Origin: Lentzea aerocolonigenes
GTDB taxonomy: Bacteria; Actinomycetota; Actinomycetes; Mycobacteriales; Pseudonocardiaceae
Assembly: GCF_000955955.1 (NCBI RefSeq)
Contig: NZ_JYJG01000261.1
Span: forward strand, 1-35,775
Reading direction: 5' to 3'
DNA length: 35,775 nt
Each line of letters opens with the position of its first letter. The stretch's first letter is position 1. The position numbers and the translations under genes are program-made. The notes beneath the pieces are model-generated. The model worked only from the letters and a program-made list of their open reading frames with translations, had not been told where the DNA came from and ran no database searches. Below are positions 1 to 8,700 of this stretch, in pieces.

Positions 1-537
1 GATGTCGACGACGAGCGAGAGCCCTTCGCGGGACACCTTCCGCAACGGAGTCGTCAGCTCCACGTCGAGCGGCACCACGCCGATGATCTCCACGCACAGC
101 GCGGTTTCCGACGCCCACACCCGCCGCAGGACCTCGTTGGCCCCGATCGTGAGGTGTTCCGTCACGACGCCGGTCCGCAGGTCGAGCGTGCGCCCCTGGG
201 AGACGCCGTCCGGCAGTGTGATCCACAGGTCCACGTACGGCAGGAATGTCTGGCTGTACGGGCCCTCGAACGACATCAGCAGATCAGTGGCGCGCTGGAG
301 GTCGCCGGAGAAGATCGCCGCGCGCACCTCGGCGAGTCGCTCGGGACCAGCTCCGGCCGCCAGCACGTCAGCCAGCGCGCGAGAAGGCCCGTCCGCGGTG
401 CCGGACCACACCGTCGCGTCGTTGACCTGCACGCGGGACCGGCCGGCCCCGCCGAACACCATCGCGCCGAGGCGGCCGTTGCCGACGGGCAGCGCCTCGG
501 TCCACTCCTGCGCCGGAGAAGGCCAGTTGAGTCTCAT
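1..537 (-). CDS. Glycoside hydrolase family 95 (alpha-L-fucosidase-like), N-terminal part only
   Basis: The reading frame runs off the left edge, so only the first 179 residues are present and the catalytic (alpha/alpha)6 barrel lies outside. The N-terminus has the GH95 hallmark pattern W-x-EALPVGNGRLGAMVFGG followed by VQVNDATVWSG. This belongs to the beta-sandwich N-domain of family 95, whose known members are alpha-1,2-L-fucosidases and alpha-L-galactosidases. No signal peptide is visible; the protein starts MRLNWPSP, so it probably works in the cytoplasm on imported oligosaccharides. Its ATG overlaps the stop of the upstream permease in an ATGA arrangement, which indicates translational coupling and membership of the operon. 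Fucosidase versus L-galactosidase activity cannot be decided because the active site is not in the window. Confidence 0.88.
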   Translation of the reverse strand, partial: MRLNWPSPAQEWTEALPVGNGRLGAMVFGGAGRSRVQVNDATVWSGTADGPSRALADVLAAGAGPERLAEVRAAIFSGDLQRATDLLMSFEGPYSQTFLPYVDLWITLPDGVSQGRTLDLRTGVVTEHLTIGANEVLRRVWASETALCVEIIGVVPLDVELTTPLRKVSREGLSLVVDI

Positions 538-1415
538 TTGATCCCCGTGAAGCCGATGGAGTTGACCAGCCGCCGCCCGAACACCACGAACAGCAGCAGC
601 ATCGGCAGCGCCGCGACCAGCGTCGCCGCCATCAGACCGGCCCAGTCCAGCGACGCCTGCGGTGAGGACTGCTTGAACACCGCCAACGCCAGAGTCAGCG
701 GGCGCACCGACTCGTCGTTGGTGACGAGCAACGGCCAGAAGTAGTCGTTCCAGGTGGAGATGAACTGCAGCAGCGTCAACGTGGCCATCGGCGCGACGCT
801 CATCGGCAGCACTATTCGGAAGCACACCCGCAACGGCCCGGCGCCGTCGATGATCGCGGCCTCCTCGACCTCGTGCGAGAGCCCGAGCATGAACTGCCGC
901 AGGAAGAAGATGTTGAAGGCCGAGAAGAACGCGCCAGGCAGGATCATGCCGCCGAACGTGTTGAGCAGCCCCAGGTCCTTCATCAGCACGAAGTTCGGCA
1001 GCAGCGTGAACACCGACGGCACCATCAGCGCGGTCAGCAGGATGCCGAAGACGAGGTCACGGCCCCTCCACCGCAGCCGGGCGAACGCGTAGGCCGCCAA
1101 AGCCGAGAACACGACGGTGCACAGCGTCAGAATCCCGGCGTACACGATGGAGTTCCACAGCGCGAGCGCCAGGTCGATCTTCGCACCCGACCCGTTCTCC
1201 AGAGCGGCTTCAGCGGGTGTCGCGAGCCCGAGTGCGCGCTTGAACGGGCCCCACGTGAAGTGCACCGGTAGCAAGGACGACGGGTCCGTGGACATCGCGA
1301 AGTTGTTGGACAGCGCGGTCCTCAGGATCCAGTAGAACGGGAAGATCGTGACCAGCAGGATGACGATGATGTAGCTCCACGCCAGGCCCCTGCCGAGCCT
1401 CATCGATGTAGTCAC
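534..1415 (-). CDS. Carbohydrate ABC transporter permease, MalG/UgpE type
   Basis: A 293-residue inner-membrane permease with about six hydrophobic segments. The cytoplasmic EAA loop reads EEAAIIDGAGPLRVCFRIVLP, the contact site for the ATPase in MalG-type proteins. The N-terminal segment ending FPFYWILRTALS is typical of the CUT1 sugar-importer family. The start is GTG at 1415, because AGGAG (1421-1425) lies five bases upstream; the internal ATG at 1403 is too far from it. The ribosome site overlaps the stop of the preceding permease, nine bases away, so the two are co-translated and form a heterodimer. No ATPase gene or solute-binding protein is visible nearby. Actinomycetes commonly serve such permeases with a shared MsiK-type ATPase. 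The substrate is inferred from the flanking GH27 and GH95 genes. Confidence 0.93.
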   Translation of the reverse strand: MTTSMRLGRGLAWSYIIVILLVTIFPFYWILRTALSNNFAMSTDPSSLLPVHFTWGPFKRALGLATPAEAALENGSGAKIDLALALWNSIVYAGILTLCTVVFSALAAYAFARLRWRGRDLVFGILLTALMVPSVFTLLPNFVLMKDLGLLNTFGGMILPGAFFSAFNIFFLRQFMLGLSHEVEEAAIIDGAGPLRVCFRIVLPMSVAPMATLTLLQFISTWNDYFWPLLVTNDESVRPLTLALAVFKQSSPQASLDWAGLMAATLVAALPMLLLFVVFGRRLVNSIGFTGIK

Positions 1416-1424
1416 CGAAGCTCC

Positions 1425-2387
1425 TCAGTTGGTGTCGGACTCGCTGGCGCGCGCCATCCGCATCTGCGTGAAGGTCACGGCGACGAGCAGCAGGAACAGG
1501 GCGAGTGACATGGTTGCGGCGTAACCGAAGTCGAACTGGCCGAAAGCCTTGTCGTAGATGTACATCTGCAGCACGAGCGAGGCGTCCGCCGGGCCGCCCT
1601 TGGTGCTGACCTGGACGATGTCGAAGATCTGCGTCGCGCTGATGACGTTGAGGATCACGACCATCACCAGGATCGGCCGCAGCAACGGAAGCGTGAGCGA
1701 ACGGAACATCTGGAACTCCGACGCGCCGTCGATCCGGCCGGCCTCGTAGATCGACACGGGGATCGTCTGCAGGCCCGCGAAGATGAGCACCGCGTTGTAG
1801 CCCATGGACTTCCACACGTTCAGCGCGGCCAGTGTCGGCACGGCCCAGGCGTCGGAGCCGAAGAACTTGATCGGCTCGCCGAAGATCCAGGTGATCAGCT
1901 GGTTCACGATGCCGAGCTGCGGGTCGAGCATCCACGTCCACACCAGCGCCGTGACGACACCGGAGATGAGGAACGGCAGGATCATCAGCCCGCGGATCGT
2001 CGTGTTGACGTTCAGGCGGTGCAGCACGACCGCGGTGAGCAGCGAGATGCCGACACCCAGAATCGTGGTCAGCACGACGAAGTACGCGGTGACGCCCAGC
2101 GAGTGCCAGAACCGGCCGTCGTTGATCAGTTCCTGGATGTTCCGCAGGCCGGTCCACACCGGTGGGCTGAGGATGTGGAACTCGGTGAAGCTGAGGTAGA
2201 CGCCGCGCAGCATCGGGTAGGCGAAGAACACGCCGAACCCGAGGATGGCGGGCGCGACGAGCAGCCACGCGATCCACGTGTCGTTGTGGCGGGAAGCGGG
2301 GCCCTTGCGGCGGCGGGCTGTGGGTGGAGGCGCCGTGGTGGCAGGTCCACGCACGACATGGGCGCTGGAGTCTTGCACGGTCGTCAC
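1425..2387 (-). CDS. Carbohydrate ABC transporter permease, MalF/UgpA type
   Basis: A roughly 320-residue permease with a basic, proline-rich cytoplasmic N-terminus and six predicted membrane segments, the first being WLLVAPAILGFGVFFAYPML. The EAA loop reads YEAGRIDGASEFQMFRSLTLP, which is characteristic of CUT1-family MalF-type subunits. Tandem GTG codons at 2390 and 2387 compete as start. AGGAGG at 2395-2400 sits four bases from the first and seven from the second, so 2387 is preferred; the difference is one residue. The gene follows the secreted GH27 gene by about 25 bases and precedes the MalG-type partner by nine bases. It presumably forms the membrane channel of an importer for sugars released by that enzyme. 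Confidence 0.93.
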   Translation of the reverse strand: MTTVQDSSAHVVRGPATTAPPPTARRRKGPASRHNDTWIAWLLVAPAILGFGVFFAYPMLRGVYLSFTEFHILSPPVWTGLRNIQELINDGRFWHSLGVTAYFVVLTTILGVGISLLTAVVLHRLNVNTTIRGLMILPFLISGVVTALVWTWMLDPQLGIVNQLITWIFGEPIKFFGSDAWAVPTLAALNVWKSMGYNAVLIFAGLQTIPVSIYEAGRIDGASEFQMFRSLTLPLLRPILVMVVILNVISATQIFDIVQVSTKGGPADASLVLQMYIYDKAFGQFDFGYAATMSLALFLLLVAVTFTQMRMARASESDTN

Positions 2388-2414
2388 CACGACGCCTCCT
2401 GTTCTTGGGGTGGG

Positions 2415-4370
2415 TTAGATGCGGATGCTGTCGACGTCGAACACGGAGTCGTCGGGGTTGCCGAAGCGAATCGTGTTGTTGCCGGCCAGCAGGTAGATCG
2501 GGACGGTCATCTTCTGCGCCAGGCCCCAGTTGTCGTCGTTCGCGCCGGCCACGGGCAGCTTGAAGCTGGTGCCGTTGACCGTCACGATGCCGGTGCGGCT
2601 GGAGCTGGCGTCCACGTAGGACAGTTCGACGAGGTAGGTGCCTTCCTTCGGCACGTTCACCGTCGGCATCGTGAGAATGCCGCTACCGCCGATGTACCCG
2701 ACCTTGTTGCCGCTGGAGCACTCGCAGCCGTAGACGGTCGCACCGCCGCCGAGGCTGCCCTTCTCGGCCTCATAGGTGACGGAATCCTTGGGCGTCACAT
2801 AGGAAACCGGCTTGGAGCGGTTGCCGTTCTGCACCACGGTGAACTCGTAGGAGGTCGCCGGGGTGAGGCCGGTGATGTTCGCGTTGGTGCTGGTGGTCGT
2901 GGCGACCTTCTTGTTGCCCGCGTAGACGTCGTAGCGGACGCCGGTCTTGCCCTGCCACTTCAGCGCGATGCTGGTCGGCGTGGCAGCGGTGCCCTGGACC
3001 ACGGCCGGGGAGACGGCGGCGCGCGGGGTGATCTTCAGCAGCTTCGAGCCGTGGACGGGCAGGTCGGCGCTGAACGAGCCGTTGGCCTGGCCGATGTCCT
3101 TGCGCGACCACACATCACGGAGCTTGGCGTTGCCGTTGATGCCGAGCTGCGCGAAGTCCGCGGTGACCTTGGCGGGCGTGGCGCCGAGGTTGAACAGGGC
3201 CACGGTGTAGCTGCCGTCGGCGTTGCGGGCGTACCAGACCTGCTGGTCGGAGCGCTGGTCCACCGGACGGGCGGGGATGCCGGCCTGGTTGATGCCGATG
3301 ACCTCGTCGTTGGTGAGCAGCTGGTAGCCGTAGTCGTCGATCTTGGTGAGATCGTCGCCCAGGTAGAGCGGGGAGTTCGAGATGGCCCACAGCGTCATGT
3401 AGCTCTGGCGTTCGGCCTCGGTGATGCCGTCCATCTCGCCGTTGCCGACGTTGAGGCTGTCGAGGTTGTTCCAGCGGCCGGGGCCGACGTCGTCGATCCA
3501 CTGCACGACGTCGTTGAAGCGCTGCTTCACCGAGTTGTTCCAGCGGACGAGCGTCTCGCAGTAGCACTCCACGTCGGTGTCGATGCGCCAGCCGTTGGTG
3601 TTGGCCTTCCACACGTCGGCCTGGCGGTGGCTCAGCGCCCACGAGATGAGGAACTCGATGGGGCGGCCGGTGTTCTTGAGCGCGGTGTTCCACGCCTTGA
3701 CGTCACTGGTGTTGTCGAAGCGCTCGCCGCCCTTGAAGCTGCCGGGACCGACGCCGTCGAGCTTGAGGAAGTCGACGCCGTAGCCCGCGAGGACCCCGGC
3801 GATGGAGTCGATGTACTTCTGCGAGCACGGGTTGTCGAAGTTCATCTTGTAGGCCATCTCCCACCCGTTGGTCTTGCGCAGGTCCGGGTAGACGATGTCC
3901 TTGGTGGTGCAGCCGGGGGCGTTGTAGATCGGCGTCTTGCCGTCGTTGTACGCCTTGAGGTCCAGGCCGACCGCGAGGTAGGAGCCGTACTTGAGGCCCT
4001 TGCCGTGCACGTAGTCGCCGAGCCACTTCATGCCGTGCGGGAACTTCTTGGCGTCCGCGACCGGGCGGCCGTACTCGTCGAACGAGCCGAGCCAGCCCGC
4101 GTCGACGTTGACGTGGTTGTAGCCGTGGCTCTTGAACCTCGCCGCGAGGACGTCCGTCTGCTGCAGGACGTTCTTCTCGTTGAGGAAGCTCGCCGGGCCG
4201 TCCGGGTTCACGCCGGGGTAGTTGGTCGCCTGCAGGCTCCAGCTGCTCCAGCCCATGTAGGGCTTGTCGGCGATCTTCTGCTGCTGTTGTGCTTCCGGTG
4301 CTTGGGCCACTGCTGCGGGGACCGCGATCAGCGACGCGAGCAGGCCGGCAACGACACCTAACGCTCTCAA
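2415..4370 (-). CDS. Secreted GH27 alpha-galactosidase-like enzyme with FN3 and CBM35 modules
   Basis: An exported multidomain glycosidase of about 651 residues. A Sec signal peptide (RALGVVAGLLASLIAVPAAVAQA) is followed by a GH27 (beta/alpha)8 barrel opening with PYMGWSSWS. The likely nucleophile is Asp205 in FLKLDG and the acid/base is Asp266 in WRIDTDVE, by alignment to family motifs. A fibronectin-III-like module follows (around residues 445-535), then a C-terminal CBM35-type domain beginning with YEAEKGSLGGGA. Known GH27 activities are alpha-galactosidase, alpha-N-acetylgalactosaminidase and beta-L-arabinopyranosidase; the exact one is not readable here. The start is TTG at 4370, because AAAGGAG (4376-4382) lies five bases upstream and the signal peptide begins right there. 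A longer frame to 4430 would run into the upstream gene and mask the signal peptide. Confidence 0.92.
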   Translation of the reverse strand: MRALGVVAGLLASLIAVPAAVAQAPEAQQQQKIADKPYMGWSSWSLQATNYPGVNPDGPASFLNEKNVLQQTDVLAARFKSHGYNHVNVDAGWLGSFDEYGRPVADAKKFPHGMKWLGDYVHGKGLKYGSYLAVGLDLKAYNDGKTPIYNAPGCTTKDIVYPDLRKTNGWEMAYKMNFDNPCSQKYIDSIAGVLAGYGVDFLKLDGVGPGSFKGGERFDNTSDVKAWNTALKNTGRPIEFLISWALSHRQADVWKANTNGWRIDTDVECYCETLVRWNNSVKQRFNDVVQWIDDVGPGRWNNLDSLNVGNGEMDGITEAERQSYMTLWAISNSPLYLGDDLTKIDDYGYQLLTNDEVIGINQAGIPARPVDQRSDQQVWYARNADGSYTVALFNLGATPAKVTADFAQLGINGNAKLRDVWSRKDIGQANGSFSADLPVHGSKLLKITPRAAVSPAVVQGTAATPTSIALKWQGKTGVRYDVYAGNKKVATTTSTNANITGLTPATSYEFTVVQNGNRSKPVSYVTPKDSVTYEAEKGSLGGGATVYGCECSSGNKVGYIGGSGILTMPTVNVPKEGTYLVELSYVDASSSRTGIVTVNGTSFKLPVAGANDDNWGLAQKMTVPIYLLAGNNTIRFGNPDDSVFDVDSIRI

Positions 4371-4390
4371 GACCACTCCTTTGTGATTTT

Positions 4391-5479
4391 TCAGGCGACC
4401 CGGAGGTCGTCCATTGCGTCGCGGTCCCAATCAATGCCGAGACCTGGCGTGTCGGGCGCGAGCGCGTGTCCGTTGTGGACGGTCATCTCGCTCCGGGTGA
4501 TGGCGCGCAGCTGCGGGATGTGCTCCACGTACTTGCCGTTGGGCAGTGCGGCGGCGAGGCTGACGTGCAGCTCCATCAGGAAGTGCGGGCAGACGTCGGC
4601 GTTGAACGCCTCCGCGGTGTGCGCGACCTTGAGGAACGGCGTGATGCCGCCGATCCGCGCCGCGTCGACCTGGATGATCGAGGCGGCACCGCGTTCGAGG
4701 TACTCGCGGAACTGGGCGACCGAGTACAGCGACTCGCCCACCGCGATCGGAATTGTTGTCTTTTGGGCGAGTTTGACGTGTCCGCTCACGTCGTCGGCCG
4801 GCAGCGGCTCTTCCAGCCAGGTCAGGTTGACGTTCTGGAAAGCCTGCGCGCGCCTGATGGCCTCGGCCGCGGTCATGGACTGGTTGGCGTCGACCATGAT
4901 CGCGAACCGCTCGCCGACGGCTGCTCGCACCGCCTCGAGGCGTTCGACGTCCTCGGTGAGGTCGGGCTTGCCGACCTTCATCTTGATGCCCTGCCAGCCC
5001 TGGGCCGCCGTCTCCTTGGCTCCGGCGACGAGCTCCTCGGTGGACAGGTGCAGCCAGCCGCCTTCTGTGTCGTACAGCGGCACCTCCTGCTTGTGGCCGC
5101 CTGCCATGCGCCACAACGGTTCCCCGGCGCGCAGGCAGTGCAGGTCCCACAGCGCGGTGTCCACAGCGGCCAGCGCGAGCGAGGTGATCGCGCCGACCGT
5201 GGTGCTCCGGGTGCTGGCGAACAGGTCCTGCCAGATGTGCTCGATGCGCCGCGCGTCCTTGCCTTCGAGGCGGGGCAGCAGGTGGTCCTTCAGGAGAGCG
5301 AGGACCGAGCTGCCGCCCGTGCCGATCGTGTAGGCGTAGCCCAGTCCGGACAGGCCGTCGTCGGTCGTGATCTCGACGAAAACGGTCTCCTGCTTGACGA
5401 ACTGCTGGACCGCGTCCGTGCGCAGGGTCTCGACGGGAACGTCGACCTGGAACGCCTCGGCACGTAGGACCTTTGCCAC
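4391..5479 (-). CDS. Enolase-superfamily sugar-acid dehydratase/racemase, mandelate racemase subgroup
   Basis: A 362-residue MR/MLE-family enzyme, a normal length. The N-terminal capping domain is followed by a barrel with the expected residues. These are the Lys166-x-Lys168 motif (GIKMKVG), metal ligands Asp197 (VDANQ), Glu224 (WLEEPL) and Glu249 (VGES), and the Asp272/His299 pair (QVDAARIGG and CPHF). The KxK plus Asp-His set is that of the mandelate-racemase subgroup, whose members dehydrate or epimerise sugar acids such as fuconate, galactarate or talarate. As first gene of an operon with GH27, sugar permeases and GH95, it probably acts on an acid derived from the released sugar. That substrate is inference. 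The start is GTG at 5479 with GAGGAG (5485-5490) five bases upstream. Confidence 0.88.
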   Translation of the reverse strand: MAKVLRAEAFQVDVPVETLRTDAVQQFVKQETVFVEITTDDGLSGLGYAYTIGTGGSSVLALLKDHLLPRLEGKDARRIEHIWQDLFASTRSTTVGAITSLALAAVDTALWDLHCLRAGEPLWRMAGGHKQEVPLYDTEGGWLHLSTEELVAGAKETAAQGWQGIKMKVGKPDLTEDVERLEAVRAAVGERFAIMVDANQSMTAAEAIRRAQAFQNVNLTWLEEPLPADDVSGHVKLAQKTTIPIAVGESLYSVAQFREYLERGAASIIQVDAARIGGITPFLKVAHTAEAFNADVCPHFLMELHVSLAAALPNGKYVEHIPQLRAITRSEMTVHNGHALAPDTPGLGIDWDRDAMDDLRVA

Positions 5480-5499
5480 GCCAACTCCTCGGATCTCTG

Positions 5500-5511
5500 A
5501 TCCTATAGGAT
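5500..5511. promoter_or_regulatory. Perfect 12-bp palindrome ATCCTATAGGAT, probable operator of the sugar operon
   Basis: ATCCTATAGGAT is identical to its reverse complement and lies about 20 bases upstream of the GTG start of the enolase-type gene. It sits just downstream of the candidate -10 box, where a repressor would block transcription start. Short palindromes with this look are typical of GntR/FCD-family regulators of sugar-acid genes, but assignment to that family is inference. No GntR gene lies in the window. Confidence 0.6.
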
Positions 5512-5521
5512 ATTTGCGGGC

Positions 5522-5550
5522 ATTGAACGCGGGCGTTACAACGCTGTCAA
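5522..5550 (-). promoter_or_regulatory. Promoter of the minus-strand sugar operon
   Basis: On the minus strand a perfect -35 hexamer TTGACA (5545-5550) is separated by 17 bases from TTCAAT (5522-5527), a 4/6 match to the -10 consensus. Transcription would start near 5515, just upstream of the palindrome at 5500-5511. The -10 lacks the conserved second A. An alternative -10, TAGGAT (5500-5505), lies inside the palindrome but has no good -35. Confidence 0.5.
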
Positions 5551-5592
5551 CCGTCGTTTGGCCACGCTCCCACGTCCCTGAGAGCGTTTACA
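5536..5592. promoter_or_regulatory. Two LacI-like operator candidates flanking the sugar-operon promoter
   Basis: TTACAACGCTGTCA (5536-5549) and TGAGAGCGTTTACA (5579-5592) both have a central CG and partly symmetric arms of the type TGnnAnCGnTnnCA, as in LacI-family operators. The first overlaps the -35 box; their centres are 43 bases apart, about four helical turns. Each is imperfect (5/7 and 4/7 symmetric pairs), so this is suggestive only. The remaining intergenic DNA up to 5755 shows no further clear signal. Confidence 0.35.
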
Positions 5593-5755
5593 ACGGGCAC
5601 GAGCGACCGGAATCAGTTCCGGTCCTCCGATGTCTGCAGCTCACAGCCGTGGTCGCTGCTGTTCGTACCTGTTGAAGTGTGAGTGAAGATGTGAGCGTTT
5701 CTGTCCGGTTGTCAGACGCTGTCGTCCTGGCAGGCCGGTGATCCAGAATGAACAC

Positions 5756-8700
5756 ATGGAGGGACCGGGCGACGACGCCACCACGTCGAACGTGGTCGAG
5801 GGCGACGTGTTCGGGACCGTCGTGCAGACCGGCGACATCCACGGCGACCTGCACATCCACTCCGCACCCACCCGTCGGCGACCGGCGACGATCGCCCACC
5901 GCCTGACCCGGCGGCCGCCCTGGCTCGCCACCGTGCTCGGCTCCCCCGGCCTGCTGGTCGACGAGCGGCGAGTGATCACGGTCGCGGACGTGTCCGGCTC
6001 CGTGCGAGTGCGGTTCCCGCACGCTGACGTCACACGGGAAGCCGTCGTGATCGAGCGGCATCAGGACGTCTCGGTGCTGCGACTGGCCGAGCCCGTGGCC
6101 CTGACCCCGGCTCCCCTGTCGTCTCGCGAAAGCCTGCGGAGCACGACCTCCGACGGTGTCGTGTTCGACCACGACCTCGAAGCCGTCGTGGGCCTCGTCG
6201 CGCCGGACGGCCGAACGCTGCCCGTCACGCTGCCAGGGTTGCGCACCGGCTGGAGACTCGATCTCGACGCCGCCCTGCAGACGCACTGGCTGCCCCGCGC
6301 ACATGGTTCCGAGGTGGAATCCGACTCCGGCGAGTCGTACTTCACCGGCCGCGAAGCCGCCCGCCAGGCGATCCACGACTGGGTAGCTGCCGACTCGCCG
6401 CTGCTGGTCGTCACCGGCGGCCCCGGCTCGGGCAAGTCGGCGGTGCTCGCCCACGTGCTGGTCACAGCGGGTTCGTTCGACATCGCCGTCCACACGTCGG
6501 GCCTGACCTTCGACGACGTGCTGGCCCGGCTCGCCGCTGGCGCCGACGTGGACGCCACCACGTCCGCCGAGCTGATCGTCGCCCTGCGCGAACTGGATCA
6601 CGTGCCGGTGATCCTGGTCGACGCGGTCGAGGAGGCGGCGAGCGTCGACGCCGCCCGTGACATCGCCGCACTGCTCCGCGACCTGGCCACCAGCGGTGTC
6701 GCCCGCGTGCTGGCCGCCGTCCGCACCGCTCCGGCAGGCAGCGAGCGAGCCAGGATCCTGACCGCGTTCGGCCGGTCAGCCCCTCGGATCGACCTCGACT
6801 CGCCTCAGTACCTGCACAAGCCCGACGTCGTCGACTACGTGTGCCGCCGGCTCCCTGGACTCTCCCGCGAGGATGCGGGCCTGATCGCGGTACGAGCTCA
6901 GCACAACTTCCTGATCGCCCAGCTGACCACCCGCTGGCTCGCCGGCCGCGAGTTCGACGTCTCGGAATTGCCTGAGACGGTTGGCCAAGCGCTGGACAAA
7001 TACCTCGACGCGTGCGGACCGGACAGGGCACTGGTGCGGCGGGTGCTGACCGCCTTGGCGTTCGCACGAGGAGAAGGCCTCTCCCGTGACAGCACCTGGC
7101 TGACCATCGCCGACGCGCTCCACAGTGGACACCGGCACACACTGCTCGACCTGGACACCGTGTTCCAGAGCGCGGCCAACTACCTCGTCGAACGGCACGA
7201 CGGCCAGTACCGCCTCTACCACCGCGCGCTGGACGAACACCTCCAGGAACACCACAGATCACCAGAAGCCGCCATCACCAAGGCCCTGGCGCAGCACAAC
7301 TGGAGTCCGTACACACTGCGGCACCTACCGGACCACGCCGTGGCGGCAGGCATGCTGGACGAACTGCTCGACGACCTGGATTTCGTCGTGCACGCCGAAC
7401 CGTCCGGACTGCTGGCCTCCTTGCGGCACACCAGAACCCGGCACGGACGGCTGGTGTCCTCGATCTACCGGGTCTCCCAGCACCTGCATGTTGAGGCCGA
7501 CCCGAGCACACGACGTCGTCAGCTCGCGGTCGACGCGGCCCGGTTCCGCGCGAACGACCTGCGCGACAAGCTCAACGCACTCGACGAGTCGAGCTGGCAG
7601 GTCCGGTTCGCCACCGGACACGGGGTCTCCCCGGCCACGGTGGCGATGCTGTCCGGTCACACCCAGCAGATCAGCGACCTGGCCATCGCGGGCGAGGTCG
7701 CGTTCAGCTTCGGCAGCGACGCGGTGCGGGCGTGGGACCTCGCCGATCTGCGGCAGCTGGCCAAGTTCGAAGGCGACGTCACCTCCCTCGCCGCAACGGT
7801 GTGGCGGGGTACGCCTGTCGCGCTGATCGGCTGCGTGGACGGAACCGTCCGGTTGTGGGATCCGGCCGAGGACCGTGAAGTCGGCAGAATCCCTTGCCCG
7901 GACCGCGAAACCGCGGTCACCGACATCATCGTCTGCGACGACGTGGTCGTGACGGCACACCGCGCCCCGGGCTGGGAAGGTCTGACGCTGTGGCTGTGGG
8001 ACCTGCGGACCCTGGAGTCGGCAGGGCGCTGTCACACCAACTTCCGCAGGGCGAACGAGGTCAGCCACATAGCGGTGGCAAGGGCGGGCACGAGGCTGAT
8101 CGGGGCGGTCACCGACTCCAGGGATGATCAGGTGGAGGTCCTGGACCTCGGGGCGGGCAGGCAGGTGGGGCGGATCGCCTTCGAGGAGTCCCCTGGCTGC
8201 TTCACGATTGCCGAGGTGGACGGCAAGCTGATCGGCTTCAGCGCCTCGGAGTCCACGATCGAGATGGTGGACCTGCTGAATCGGCGATCACTGGGCCGGA
8301 TGAACGCCGACGACGACATCGAGACGCTCGTGGCGGTCCGGCACAGGGGCGGGACGGTGCTGCTGGGCGGGACGGTGAACGGGTCGGTGTGCAGGTGGGA
8401 CGTCGCGACCACCAGGTTGATCAGCGAGCTCCGCACCGGGCACGACGACGTGAACTGCCTCGCTGTGGCGACGGTGCACGGAAGGTTCCTCGCACTCACG
8501 ACCTCCTGGCCGGACTCGTTCTCCGGCGTGCCGGACCAGCGGATCGGCGTGCTCGACCTGGACACGACGCCGATCCCGGAGGTCGCGGACCGGTCCACCG
8601 GGACGGTCAGCGAGGTGGCGATCTCCGAATTCGAGGGTGGATCAGTGGTGTTGGCCGTCCAGCACGACCCGGTGGTGCAGCACTGGAATCTCGCCGACGG

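Noticed and set aside
2019..4361. A 780-codon plus-strand frame opposite the GH27 gene
   Set aside because: Low-complexity Val/Asp/Gly/Arg composition, no motif, fully antisense to a well-supported GH27 enzyme.
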